Shown here: one piece after another, positions 1-9,081 of the stretch
Numbering within the stretch: the stretch's first letter is position 1
How the letters are laid out: each line of letters starts with the position of its first letter
DNA from: Fen-1273 sp963748405
GTDB taxonomy: Bacteria; Bacteroidota; Ignavibacteria; UBA10030; UBA6906
NCBI GenBank assembly: GCA_963748405.1
Contig: CAVVIT010000007.1
Coordinates: 1 to 64,000 of the forward strand
Direction of reading: 5' to 3'
Length of the DNA: 64,000 nucleotides
Notes under the pieces: generated by a model
What the model saw: the letters and a program-made list of their open reading frames with translations, nothing else
What the model was told of the DNA's origin: nothing
The model's database searches: none
Translations under genes and position numbers: made by a program

Positions 1-212
1 ATACCGATGGTCGCGTTCGGATGAAGGAAACGAGAGTCAATTTAGAGGAGATGTCAAGACTCACGCCGTCTGATTTGGTACTGAGACAAGGTGATATCAT
101 CCAAGTCGACAGGAGTGGTTGGGCAAGTTTTCGCGATACATTCGGCGTGGTGGTTTCTGCGGCAATCATTACGACGGCTGTGGCAGAGGTTATCATCGCC
201 GCGAAAAGGTGA
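1..212 (+). CDS. Wza-like polysaccharide export protein, C-terminal fragment
   Basis: The open frame enters from the left edge (first full codon at base 3), so the gene is truncated by the window. The visible ~70 residues contain RQGDIIQVDRSG followed by a hydrophobic stretch (VVVSAAIITTAVAEVI) and a short basic end. This is how SLBB-type export proteins of FCB bacteria finish: the last soluble-ligand-binding segment, then one C-terminal membrane segment. Such proteins form the outer-membrane channel for exported polysaccharide. The antiterminator gene follows after 17 bp, as expected at the front of such a locus. The family call rests on a short fragment plus context. Confidence 0.6.
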   Translation, partial: TDGRVRMKETRVNLEEMSRLTPSDLVLRQGDIIQVDRSGWASFRDTFGVVVSAAIITTAVAEVIIAAKR

Positions 213-229
213 AGTACTAAGGGAAAGCT

Positions 230-832
230 ATGACGGCCTCAACTCCAAGCATTGAGGAGATTCAGGATTCATACAAATTCCACCTGGAATGTCCTCAACA
301 CTTGAATTGGTATGCCTTGTTTTTGCGCTCTCGATTTGAGAAGAAGGCACATTGTGAATTGCTGAGACGGGGATTCGAAAGTTTTCTGCCTCTAATTCAG
401 GAAACCCATGCATGGAGCGACAGACAGAAAAGGGTCTCACAGCCCCTCTTCCAGGGATATGTATTTGTGCAGACGGATCTCAGGGAGAAAGTCTCCGTCC
501 TTCAAATACCTGGCGTTGTGAGATTCGTTGGAATCGGTGCTAAACCTTCCAGGATTCCTGATTACCAGATTGAGTGGATCCGGACCTTCATTGGAAGCCG
601 CGTAGTGATAAGAAGGGAGTCGTATCCGTCCGTTGGCCAACGGGTGAAGGTAGTCTCCGGCCTATTTCAAGGAATTGAGGGAAGTATTCTGCGTTCAAAT
701 GGATCTACTCGTATCGTGATCTGCCTTGATTCGATTCGCCAATCCGTTTCGATTGAAGTTCCACCGCATTGTGTAGAAGAAATTGCGGGGGGGGCTGTAA
801 TGAGGCTTGTTCAGCAGAGAGCCTTTTTGTAG
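230..832 (+). CDS. UpxY/RfaH-like transcription antiterminator (NusG family)
   Basis: A 200-residue NusG paralogue. An N-terminal NGN domain (about residues 25-120) holds NWYALFLRSRFEKK, QPLFQGYVFVQ and PGVVRFVGIGAKP. A C-terminal KOW segment (about 135-175) holds VGQRVKVVSGLFQGIEG. Specialised NusG proteins of this type (UpxY in Bacteroides, RfaH, LoaP) ride RNA polymerase and suppress premature termination in long polysaccharide operons. Its place as the first complete gene before about 37 kb of co-directional polysaccharide genes fits that job. The ATG at 230 is the first in frame; the Shine-Dalgarno is weak. A run of eight G (787-794) lies close to the 3' end. No obvious recruitment element was found downstream. 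Confidence 0.85.
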   Translation: MTASTPSIEEIQDSYKFHLECPQHLNWYALFLRSRFEKKAHCELLRRGFESFLPLIQETHAWSDRQKRVSQPLFQGYVFVQTDLREKVSVLQIPGVVRFVGIGAKPSRIPDYQIEWIRTFIGSRVVIRRESYPSVGQRVKVVSGLFQGIEGSILRSNGSTRIVICLDSIRQSVSIEVPPHCVEEIAGGAVMRLVQQRAFL

Positions 833-1089
833 TTCGAAGAATGAGAGGTTTGTCGAACCCCTGCAAGCCGCGAATGTGGCCGAAAGGGCGGAGCTTGAGC
901 GGTTTCCTGCTAACGTCCACAATAATAGGCACTTGATCCTATGGAATTTTGACTCTCTTCATCAAATTAGGCCTATCTGACGTAGAATTTCCTCAGCTTG
1001 AAGCCGTCATTCACCCAACCCGCGATTCGTTCCGTTAGTTGCGTATCGGCAATTTTTTACGTATTTTCAATTTGTAGCTTGCTCGCTCA

Positions 1090-2613
1090 ATTTATAACCC
1101 GGAAGGGGTTTTGGGCCGATGTCATTACTGGGTGGGACATTCCTAAAGGCATACGTCGCCGTGCGTCGTGTTGTGGCTAGAGGGATCATATTTTTCTTTG
1201 TCGGTAGTGTCATCGTGGTGACTTGTGCGTGTGGGAGGACTACTTACTATATCTCATCATCTACCGGGAACAATGCAAACAACGGCACATCACCGGGGAC
1301 AGCCTGGCAGACGATAGATAGAGTCCTTTTTAGAAGTGTTACACAAGCCTTTCAGCCCGGAGATTCAATCCTTCTTAAGCGGGGCGACACATTTGAAGGA
1401 CAATTTCGAGCCAATTTTTCTGGAACGCCCGCATTGCCGATTGTGATAGGCGCTTATGGATCAGGAGCGAAGCCTATCATTCGCGGGGACCTCTACAACC
1501 GTACTTGGACAGCTGTCCCAGGGCGTCTAGGTTATTATCAAACGTACGTCGGCTATGGCACTATCATGGCCTATGTCCACCAGTATTACTCGGGGTCGTG
1601 GTACACTATGGAGGGAAAGGGGAATACGACGGGGACTCGGACAGTTTGGTTAGACACTCTTGGCGCCGGTCAATGGGGGCCTCTGGGCAATACCGATACC
1701 CTCTGGTTACATACTTACGATGGCGGTCCAATGATCCCGGACAACATGAGGTTCAATCGTGGAGGTAACTATATCTTGGAGTATTCGCACGACGCCATCA
1801 TCCGAGATTTAGATCTGCGAAACATCAACAGCGGGATAGACATTGAGCGCAGCACCAACATTACGGTTCGAAACGTGTCAGTGAAAAACGCGCTTGATAT
1901 TGCAATCTATCTGCGTTGGTACAATCAAGGATGCTTGGTTGATTCCTGTACCACCGACTCAACTGGAAATACCGCCCTTTACAATCTCACAGGGAGCAAC
2001 TGCATATTCAGAGCCAATACCATCTCCAACGTTGTAAGTACTATTCGAAGCATTCCGCGTACCGCAGATCAGAGCGGTATTGGCACACAGGGTTCAGATC
2101 TCACACCGCAGGGTTTTGATGTCGTCGGAAACAATACATACGAATATAACGTGATAAATAACGTGGTAAATGCCGCATTTGACTACTACTGGAACATCGG
2201 GGACACGGTCCGTTACAATACTGCAACCAATGTTCATGGAGGGATTTACCCGCACGGAACAGAACTAGTCATCACTGGAAATGACATAACGGGAGTGGGC
2301 ACATTTGGGGGGGTGAACTCTGCGAACGTGGGATCAGGTAGAATTACCATCACCAACAATATTTTCAGAGGCGTGACGAACTACGGGATCAGGGTAGACA
2401 GCGTCAGGGCCACCACGACCGGACTAACGGTCATATCCGGAAACTCTGTTGTCTCGGCAACTCCAAACACCATGTTTACACAGTTTCTGGTAAAAAACAT
2501 CAAGTCAACCGGTAACAACTTCTACAGTAAGGGCGTTTGGTACTTAATGAGTAGCCGCTATGCTACATTAACGGCGTTCCAGGCTGCAACAGGTCTGGAA
2601 GCTGGCTCAAATT
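1090..2613 (+). repeat. 1524-bp direct repeat, copy 1
   Basis: Bases 1090-2613 recur at 3396-4919 with a constant offset of 2306. The encoded proteins match residue for residue over 498 positions, and a second reading frame (1505-1768 and 3811-4074) also translates identically, so identity must be essentially complete at the DNA level. The repeat starts 29 bp before the ATG and stops inside the codon after GLEAGSN; sequence on both sides differs between copies. Confidence 0.95.
1096..1110 (+). promoter_or_regulatory. Hairpin overlapping the ribosome-binding site
   Basis: AACCC (1096-1100) pairs with GGGTT (1106-1110) around GGAAG. The purine-rich GGAAGGGG that would act as Shine-Dalgarno for the ATG at 1119 lies in the loop and 3' arm. 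It is repeated at 3402-3416 before the second gene. It could tune translation, but the stem is only five base pairs. Confidence 0.35.
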
Positions 2614-2921
2614 TCTATTCGGGTGTACTGACACAAGGGTCAATTACTTCTCCTCCGTTGGAATATGAGCTCAATCAAAACTATCCAAATCCCTTCAATC
2701 CGAGCACCATTATCGAATTCACAGTTCCAACCGATGGTTATGTATCGCTCACGGTGTTTGATGTCCTTGGTCGAGAAATAGCAGTCCTTACTCGAGGGCT
2801 GCTAACTCGCGGAATTCATCGATTCGAATGGACTGCCGACAGGATGGCGAGCGGTATTTACTTCTGTCGACTGAATGCTGGCTCGTTTACTGAAACCCGG
2901 AGAATGCTTCTACTCCGATAG
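1119..2921 (+). CDS. Secreted parallel beta-helix protein with T9SS sorting domain (copy 1)
   Basis: 600 residues. An N-terminal membrane/signal segment (RGIIFFFVGSVIVVTCACG, about 22-40) is followed by TTYYISSSTGNNANNG, the usual opening of right-handed beta-helix proteins related to polysaccharide lyases, then repeated N-rich turns (NITVRNVSV, ITITNNIF, LTVISGNSV). The C-terminal ~85 residues are a T9SS type A sorting domain with NQNYPNPFNPST and a final MASGIYFCRL...LLLR. Expected to be exported and attached to, or released from, the outer membrane. Location inside a polysaccharide locus suggests it acts on or binds the polymer, but no catalytic residues can be assigned. Residues 1-498 are identical to the next gene. 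Confidence 0.85.
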   Translation: MSLLGGTFLKAYVAVRRVVARGIIFFFVGSVIVVTCACGRTTYYISSSTGNNANNGTSPGTAWQTIDRVLFRSVTQAFQPGDSILLKRGDTFEGQFRANFSGTPALPIVIGAYGSGAKPIIRGDLYNRTWTAVPGRLGYYQTYVGYGTIMAYVHQYYSGSWYTMEGKGNTTGTRTVWLDTLGAGQWGPLGNTDTLWLHTYDGGPMIPDNMRFNRGGNYILEYSHDAIIRDLDLRNINSGIDIERSTNITVRNVSVKNALDIAIYLRWYNQGCLVDSCTTDSTGNTALYNLTGSNCIFRANTISNVVSTIRSIPRTADQSGIGTQGSDLTPQGFDVVGNNTYEYNVINNVVNAAFDYYWNIGDTVRYNTATNVHGGIYPHGTELVITGNDITGVGTFGGVNSANVGSGRITITNNIFRGVTNYGIRVDSVRATTTGLTVISGNSVVSATPNTMFTQFLVKNIKSTGNNFYSKGVWYLMSSRYATLTAFQAATGLEAGSNFYSGVLTQGSITSPPLEYELNQNYPNPFNPSTIIEFTVPTDGYVSLTVFDVLGREIAVLTRGLLTRGIHRFEWTADRMASGIYFCRLNAGSFTETRRMLLLR

Positions 2922-3395
2922 GCAGGTACCGCCAGTACGAGCGTACTCCACATATTGATTCTCGGCAGCACTTCGTTGCTTATCCCCTCCTCGCAAGTCT
3001 AACAAGTCGGCTCTGAAACGCATCCAGGGACCTCTCCTCTCGTTTGCCAAGAACTAAATGAGTCAGCTCAACTCGGGGATGTCCGTCTCCGCTATCCCGT
3101 TCGGGCAACATACCCAAAGCTTCATTCAGTGGGAGGAAGTCGAACGACGCACAAACTGTAGGAGTTTCCCCCTCGGTATTTCCTGATGTCATTTCAAGGA
3201 ATGCTCCGCTCATCTTCTTCCGCAAGAGCCTAAGACTCCATTCGATTGGGGGGTATCGATGCCATTTAGGCTTCACCGACCTTTTCATGGCAAGGGATCA
3301 TTTGTCCTCAAATCTCGACCTCCTGACACTATGATCGCGTCGCGAGTTCGGACAAAGTATGGGTAAGTCTCGGTAGAAATGAGCCAATCCGTCAC
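2922..3395. other. Spacer between the duplicated beta-helix genes
   Basis: No convincing gene. A 102-codon frame on the minus strand (2980-3288) resembles no family I know and has no clear ribosome-binding site. This spacer is not repeated elsewhere in the window, so the duplication was not a simple tandem copy of a whole gene unit. Confidence 0.5.
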
Positions 3396-4919
3396 ATTTA
3401 TAACCCGGAAGGGGTTTTGGGCCGATGTCATTACTGGGTGGGACATTCCTAAAGGCATACGTCGCCGTGCGTCGTGTTGTGGCTAGAGGGATCATATTTT
3501 TCTTTGTCGGTAGTGTCATCGTGGTGACTTGTGCGTGTGGGAGGACTACTTACTATATCTCATCATCTACCGGGAACAATGCAAACAACGGCACATCACC
3601 GGGGACAGCCTGGCAGACGATAGATAGAGTCCTTTTTAGAAGTGTTACACAAGCCTTTCAGCCCGGAGATTCAATCCTTCTTAAGCGGGGCGACACATTT
3701 GAAGGACAATTTCGAGCCAATTTTTCTGGAACGCCCGCATTGCCGATTGTGATAGGCGCTTATGGATCAGGAGCGAAGCCTATCATTCGCGGGGACCTCT
3801 ACAACCGTACTTGGACAGCTGTCCCAGGGCGTCTAGGTTATTATCAAACGTACGTCGGCTATGGCACTATCATGGCCTATGTCCACCAGTATTACTCGGG
3901 GTCGTGGTACACTATGGAGGGAAAGGGGAATACGACGGGGACTCGGACAGTTTGGTTAGACACTCTTGGCGCCGGTCAATGGGGGCCTCTGGGCAATACC
4001 GATACCCTCTGGTTACATACTTACGATGGCGGTCCAATGATCCCGGACAACATGAGGTTCAATCGTGGAGGTAACTATATCTTGGAGTATTCGCACGACG
4101 CCATCATCCGAGATTTAGATCTGCGAAACATCAACAGCGGGATAGACATTGAGCGCAGCACCAACATTACGGTTCGAAACGTGTCAGTGAAAAACGCGCT
4201 TGATATTGCAATCTATCTGCGTTGGTACAATCAAGGATGCTTGGTTGATTCCTGTACCACCGACTCAACTGGAAATACCGCCCTTTACAATCTCACAGGG
4301 AGCAACTGCATATTCAGAGCCAATACCATCTCCAACGTTGTAAGTACTATTCGAAGCATTCCGCGTACCGCAGATCAGAGCGGTATTGGCACACAGGGTT
4401 CAGATCTCACACCGCAGGGTTTTGATGTCGTCGGAAACAATACATACGAATATAACGTGATAAATAACGTGGTAAATGCCGCATTTGACTACTACTGGAA
4501 CATCGGGGACACGGTCCGTTACAATACTGCAACCAATGTTCATGGAGGGATTTACCCGCACGGAACAGAACTAGTCATCACTGGAAATGACATAACGGGA
4601 GTGGGCACATTTGGGGGGGTGAACTCTGCGAACGTGGGATCAGGTAGAATTACCATCACCAACAATATTTTCAGAGGCGTGACGAACTACGGGATCAGGG
4701 TAGACAGCGTCAGGGCCACCACGACCGGACTAACGGTCATATCCGGAAACTCTGTTGTCTCGGCAACTCCAAACACCATGTTTACACAGTTTCTGGTAAA
4801 AAACATCAAGTCAACCGGTAACAACTTCTACAGTAAGGGCGTTTGGTACTTAATGAGTAGCCGCTATGCTACATTAACGGCGTTCCAGGCTGCAACAGGT
4901 CTGGAAGCTGGCTCAAATT
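3396..4919 (+). repeat. 1524-bp direct repeat, copy 2
   Basis: Second copy of the block at 1090-2613, same orientation, ending within AAATT just before GGGAACCGGA. Left flank (GTCAC versus GCTCA) and right flank both diverge abruptly. Confidence 0.95.
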
Positions 4920-5437
4920 GGGAACCGGATTTGCCGACCGGCACATTCATTGTTCAGCCGGATTCACTTCCACCCTACGGTGGGGTAGTGACTCTTCAAT
5001 GGTCCAGTTCTAATGCAACGTCCGCTTCAATAAGTCCAAATGTCGGGCCAGTGGACCTAAGCGGATATAGAATCGAACCTGTTCTGATCACGACAGTATT
5101 TGTCCTCACGCTCAAGGGGTTCCTCGGTTCAATCAGCTATACTTCGAAAGTGGTCGTCTCGGAAGTTATCCCCTCTGATTTTGAACTTGAACAGAACTAC
5201 CCAAACCCATTCAATTCAAGCACAGCGATAAGCTACGGTTTGCCACGCTCTTCGCTTGTGAGTCTCAAAGTCTACAACACTTTGGGACAAGAAGTGGCTA
5301 CATTGGTCAACGAGCAAAAACCAGCTGGTCAATACACTACTTCGTTTGTATGCACAACATTGGCTAGTGGGATTTACTTCTATACGATGGCGGCGGGGTC
5401 CTTTCGCGCGACCAAAAGACTACTCTTGCTCCGATGA
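3425..5437 (+). CDS. Secreted parallel beta-helix protein with Ig-like module and T9SS domain (copy 2)
   Basis: 670 residues. Residues 1-498 are identical to the preceding gene: signal segment, then beta-helix. From residue 499 the tail is new. About 80 residues follow that read as an Ig-like/beta-sandwich module (VVTLQWSSSNATSASISP, then SKVVVSEV), then a different T9SS sorting domain with EQNYPNPFNSST and LASGIYFYTM ending LLLLR. Same export route expected as copy 1. The pair looks like one passenger joined to two different tails, so their location or anchoring may differ while the helix domain stays the same. Confidence 0.85.
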   Translation: MSLLGGTFLKAYVAVRRVVARGIIFFFVGSVIVVTCACGRTTYYISSSTGNNANNGTSPGTAWQTIDRVLFRSVTQAFQPGDSILLKRGDTFEGQFRANFSGTPALPIVIGAYGSGAKPIIRGDLYNRTWTAVPGRLGYYQTYVGYGTIMAYVHQYYSGSWYTMEGKGNTTGTRTVWLDTLGAGQWGPLGNTDTLWLHTYDGGPMIPDNMRFNRGGNYILEYSHDAIIRDLDLRNINSGIDIERSTNITVRNVSVKNALDIAIYLRWYNQGCLVDSCTTDSTGNTALYNLTGSNCIFRANTISNVVSTIRSIPRTADQSGIGTQGSDLTPQGFDVVGNNTYEYNVINNVVNAAFDYYWNIGDTVRYNTATNVHGGIYPHGTELVITGNDITGVGTFGGVNSANVGSGRITITNNIFRGVTNYGIRVDSVRATTTGLTVISGNSVVSATPNTMFTQFLVKNIKSTGNNFYSKGVWYLMSSRYATLTAFQAATGLEAGSNWEPDLPTGTFIVQPDSLPPYGGVVTLQWSSSNATSASISPNVGPVDLSGYRIEPVLITTVFVLTLKGFLGSISYTSKVVVSEVIPSDFELEQNYPNPFNSSTAISYGLPRSSLVSLKVYNTLGQEVATLVNEQKPAGQYTTSFVCTTLASGIYFYTMAAGSFRATKRLLLLR

Positions 5438-5646
5438 ATCACAAAGCACTCACTTGTTTCCGTCTGTAGAGCGAGGTCTTTAGCTTTCATCACTCCGTGG
5501 CTTTTTGATCTGCTTGACCTCTTTCGATGACTACCTCAAAATGTGTCTTGCCATATTCTTGGGGGCTTGAACAGACTCCTAGCACAGCTGAAAGAAGGCT
5601 TACCCCATCACGGACACTCCTTGTTGAAGGAACCTCCAAAGCACAA

Positions 5647-7317
5647 ATGACAAACAAGATTCGAGTTGGAGTGCTGATTGACTCCCATCTGATCCCGGAG
5701 TGGTCATATGTAATGTTGGATCAAATACGGACAGGGCAATTTGCAGAGGTGGTCCTGGTAGTGAAGAATGACTCCCATGCAAATGGAAAACACCGTTCGA
5801 CTCGCGGTGCGACCTTCAAAACTAGGACCCTCGTATTAAGAGCGCTTGCCACGATTGAAGGATTGCTTGACAATTCGAGACCAGACGCTTTTGCGCAGAA
5901 AGACATCCGCCAACTGTTTCCAAGAATCCCTCTGATTGCAGTGAATCCTGTCCGCGAAGGGGATGCTGATGCCTTGGTGGCAGAAGACATCGCGATAATA
6001 AGTTCCTTTAAAGTTCAAGTGCTTATCAAGCTGGGCTTCAGAGCCTTAACCGGGGCCGTCCTAACATGCACACCCTATGGCGTTTGGGCTCTTAGACACG
6101 GGGATTTTGATAACAGTCAAAGTCAACCCGACGGGCTCTGGGAGGTAATGGAAAGAAGACCTGAGACATATTCAGTTTTGGAGATTCTGCATGAAGACCC
6201 AGAACCAAACGACATCCTGTTCGAATCCTATTCCCAGACTGATCCACTGTCAGTAAGTCGAAGCAGGAATAGCTATTACTGGAAAAGCTCGACTTTTGTC
6301 CCCAGAAAACTCAAAGACCTTTTCGTCCTGGGGGAGGAACGATTTCGATCGCGGATCGCTCAACTGAATCAACATTTCGAACATGCTCCGAGGAGAATCC
6401 AGCCTACTCCGCATTTGTCGATATTGATATGTTCGACGGTTAAGCATTATGCAAGACGTGTCTTAAGGAAGCTCAAAGCAGCATTCTTTTTCAATCAGTG
6501 GATCCTGCTCTACAGCATAACCCCTCACACACCATTCTCTCCATCCTTTGGGGCGTTCAAGAAAATCGTCCCGCCAAAGGACCGCTTCTGGGCAGATCCA
6601 TTCTTCATCCACGCCCACGATAGATACTACGTTTTCCTCGAGGAACAATTCTATCGTGACAATAAGGCGCACATTTCCGTGTTGACCATTGACAAAGACG
6701 GTCGCTATTCCAATCCTGAGACAATTATCGAGAAGCCGTACCATTTATCTTATCCGTTCGTAATGTGTTACAACGATGATTACTATATGATTCCAGAAAC
6801 TGCAGAGAATCGGACCATAGAGCTATACAAGTGTTCTGACTTTCCTAAGAAGTGGGAACTGAACAAAATCCTAGTAAGCGATATTCGCGCGTTCGATGCC
6901 ACCATCTTTCACAAGGATGGTATGTGGTGGCTATTTGCTAATGTCTGCGAGAACGAGGGTTCATCATCCTCCGATGAACTATTTCTCTTCTATTCATGCG
7001 ATCTAATTTCGTCGGATTGGACACCGCATCCGATGAACCCAATTGTATCGGATGTAAAGTCATCCAGACCGGCAGGGTCTATGTTTCTCTTGGATGGGCG
7101 CATATATCGACCTTCACAGAATAGTGGTCAACGATACGGGTATGGAATGAAACTGAACCAAGTTGTAACATTGAGTGAATCTGACTACGAAGAAAGTAGT
7201 ATCCTTGATATCAAACCTACTTGGGACAGGAGAATCATCGCTTGTCACACGATTAACTTTGGACATGGATTGACTGTGCTCGATGCAATGCTAAGGAGAT
7301 CAAGATGGGCCAGATAA
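5647..7317 (+). CDS. Formyltransferase-like N-domain fused to GH43-like propeller domain
   Basis: The N-terminal half (KIRVGVLIDSHLIPEW, VLIKLGFRALTGAVL, YGVWALRHGDFDN) follows the fold pattern of methionyl-tRNA/sugar formyltransferases, but a catalytic N-H-D set is not evident. The C-terminal half (about residues 290-556) has PPKDRFWADPFFI, YYVFLEEQFYRD and SYPFVMCYNDDYYMIPE, the blade signature of GH43/GH32-like five-bladed propellers. The same combination occurs in bacterial polysaccharide loci and resembles the N-domain of plant glucosamine inositolphosphorylceramide transferases. The open frame reaches back to 5527, but homology begins at MTNKIRVGVL, so I prefer the ATG at 5647. Role inferred: sugar modification or transfer during polymer assembly. 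Confidence 0.6.
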   Translation: MTNKIRVGVLIDSHLIPEWSYVMLDQIRTGQFAEVVLVVKNDSHANGKHRSTRGATFKTRTLVLRALATIEGLLDNSRPDAFAQKDIRQLFPRIPLIAVNPVREGDADALVAEDIAIISSFKVQVLIKLGFRALTGAVLTCTPYGVWALRHGDFDNSQSQPDGLWEVMERRPETYSVLEILHEDPEPNDILFESYSQTDPLSVSRSRNSYYWKSSTFVPRKLKDLFVLGEERFRSRIAQLNQHFEHAPRRIQPTPHLSILICSTVKHYARRVLRKLKAAFFFNQWILLYSITPHTPFSPSFGAFKKIVPPKDRFWADPFFIHAHDRYYVFLEEQFYRDNKAHISVLTIDKDGRYSNPETIIEKPYHLSYPFVMCYNDDYYMIPETAENRTIELYKCSDFPKKWELNKILVSDIRAFDATIFHKDGMWWLFANVCENEGSSSSDELFLFYSCDLISSDWTPHPMNPIVSDVKSSRPAGSMFLLDGRIYRPSQNSGQRYGYGMKLNQVVTLSESDYEESSILDIKPTWDRRIIACHTINFGHGLTVLDAMLRRSRWAR

Positions 7318-7445
7318 TCGTCTCATTTGATATCACTTCAGAGAGAATCCTTCTGATGGATTGGAACGAAGAACAGGTCCTATATCTCAACAAAGGGCCG
7401 CACGTCTCGAGTGAATTCGGAAGTCCTTCCATTCAATATCCATAA
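7305..7445 (+). CDS. Small ORF (46 aa) with strong Shine-Dalgarno
   Basis: Starts at ATG 7305, overlapping the end of the propeller gene by 13 bp, and ends at TAA 7443-7445. AAGGAGAT lies six bases upstream, the best ribosome-binding site in this neighbourhood. The product starts MGQIIVSFDITSERILLMDW and ends SIQYP. It is not recognised and has no membrane segment. It may be a genuine small protein, or a leader that couples translation into the flippase gene just downstream. Confidence 0.4.
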   Translation: MGQIIVSFDITSERILLMDWNEEQVLYLNKGPHVSSEFGSPSIQYP

Positions 7446-7496
7446 TTGCCCATTGCGGAGGACAAGCTTCATGGAACTCCAGACGCTCCTGACAGT

Positions 7497-9059
7497 ATGA
7501 ATCGAGGATCGGAGAGTCGGCCAAGTGTAGAACCGATTGATGGTGGTTTGATCGCAAACCAACTACCTACACCACGAATTGCGCCCCCGGGAAAAACCCT
7601 GTGGAATGCTTGCGTGAGATTTGGGGCGCAGTTCATCTCAATCGTGGCGAATCTTCTTGCTACACCGTACATTATCCGTCATCTGGGCATAGAATCGTAC
7701 GGAATAGTTGGTGTCATAAGCACGGTGATAAGCTTCACAGCAATTGTAACATCCTCGCTTACGTCGACAGTAGGTCGCAACCTGACATTCGCGATAGAAC
7801 GGCAAGAATATGAAAATGCCAATAAGGAGATCAGCACGGCTTTCTATGGACTAGGTCGATTGCTGGCGATCGCGTTTTTTCCTCTCACCGCCTTTTGCAT
7901 TTTTATTGATCACTTGGTGGTCATTCCAAATGAATTGATACTTGGGGCAAGACTGTTTTCGTTTCTCGCTATATGCTCTTTCGCGCTTAGCGCAATGAGC
8001 GGGCCTCTCGGAGCAGCCATGTTTGTGCGCAACAGACTTGACCTACTAAGCGGCGCGTCATTGCTTCGCTCCCTCTTTGTTATTGGTGTAATCGTAGGAT
8101 TGTTCAGTTCGATCGGTGCCAATTTGACGACATATGGCATTGCCGGTCTTTCCGGCAGTGTTCTTCTGTACTATTTGCATAAGCGAATACATAGGTATCT
8201 TCTGCCAGGAATTGAGATCTCCATTCGATGGTTTGACCGTAGAATATTGCAAGGGATCCTCTCCTTGGGCGGTTGGATGACGTTAAACCAAGTGGGCGCC
8301 CTACTCTTCTTGCAGACGGACCTTCTTGTTGCCAATCGGATTCTTGGGCCGGGACCGTCCGGTCAATTCGCTGCCATCTCGGTCATCCCGCTTCAAATGC
8401 GCGTACTTGCAGGACTTCTGTCAGGGCTATTTGCCCCAACACAGGCTGCCCTTGCAGCTCGAAATGACGGTGCCGCGTTATCAAGGTATGTCCTGCGCAG
8501 TATCCGCCTGACAGGCTTATTCTTTGCGCTACTGGTGGGCGTATTTTGTGGATCGGCAAGAGACATTCTTACCATTTGGCTTGGAGAAGAATTCTCCTTT
8601 CTTACCCCGGTGGCATTCATCCTGACCGCATATCTGGTGATTAGTTTGAGTGTATCACCAACATCGGATACTGTTCTTATTCTCGGCAGAGTAAGAGTAC
8701 CGGCAATAGTAACTGTAACTCTCGGCATTGCTAACGTAGTCCTTGGTATCATCCTCACGAGCCGATTCGGCTTGCTTGGCCTTGCTCTGTCCGGATGCAT
8801 AATGCTCTCATTGCGGAATGCCGTGTTCACTCCTTGGTATGTGTCCCGAGTCTGTAAAATGAGCGTATGGTCAGTGTGGCGTGAACAAGGATTAGCAATG
8901 ATATGCTGCACGGCAACGTATCTTATTAGTTATGTAGTCAACTTGATGATCCATCCCGCGAATATGAATGCGCTGTGTATATCACTCCTATTATCTGCAA
9001 CTCTTGGGACGTTCTTATTAGCCCCAGTTGCCTTCCGAGCAACAACCCAGAAATTATAA
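7497..9059 (+). CDS. Wzx-type polysaccharide flippase (MOP superfamily)
   Basis: About 520 residues with a hydrophobic profile of 12-14 membrane spans. It opens with WNACVRFGAQFISIVANLLATPYIIRHLG, as lipid-linked oligosaccharide flippases of the Wzx/MATE-like group do, with LGGWMTLNQVGALLFLQTD at the middle. It would move the undecaprenyl-linked repeat unit across the inner membrane for polymerisation. The frame is open to a TTG at 7446 directly after the small ORF; I use ATG 7497, since homology begins about 35 residues later and neither start has a clear Shine-Dalgarno. It pairs functionally with the EpsG-like polymerase at 15639. Confidence 0.8.
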   Translation: MNRGSESRPSVEPIDGGLIANQLPTPRIAPPGKTLWNACVRFGAQFISIVANLLATPYIIRHLGIESYGIVGVISTVISFTAIVTSSLTSTVGRNLTFAIERQEYENANKEISTAFYGLGRLLAIAFFPLTAFCIFIDHLVVIPNELILGARLFSFLAICSFALSAMSGPLGAAMFVRNRLDLLSGASLLRSLFVIGVIVGLFSSIGANLTTYGIAGLSGSVLLYYLHKRIHRYLLPGIEISIRWFDRRILQGILSLGGWMTLNQVGALLFLQTDLLVANRILGPGPSGQFAAISVIPLQMRVLAGLLSGLFAPTQAALAARNDGAALSRYVLRSIRLTGLFFALLVGVFCGSARDILTIWLGEEFSFLTPVAFILTAYLVISLSVSPTSDTVLILGRVRVPAIVTVTLGIANVVLGIILTSRFGLLGLALSGCIMLSLRNAVFTPWYVSRVCKMSVWSVWREQGLAMICCTATYLISYVVNLMIHPANMNALCISLLLSATLGTFLLAPVAFRATTQKL

Positions 9060-9081
9060 CACTATAATGCGAGAGGTCGGC

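Noticed and set aside
2980..3288. 102-codon minus-strand ORF between the duplicated genes
   Set aside because: No ribosome-binding site, no recognisable motif, opposite to all neighbours; kept only as a note in the spacer entry.
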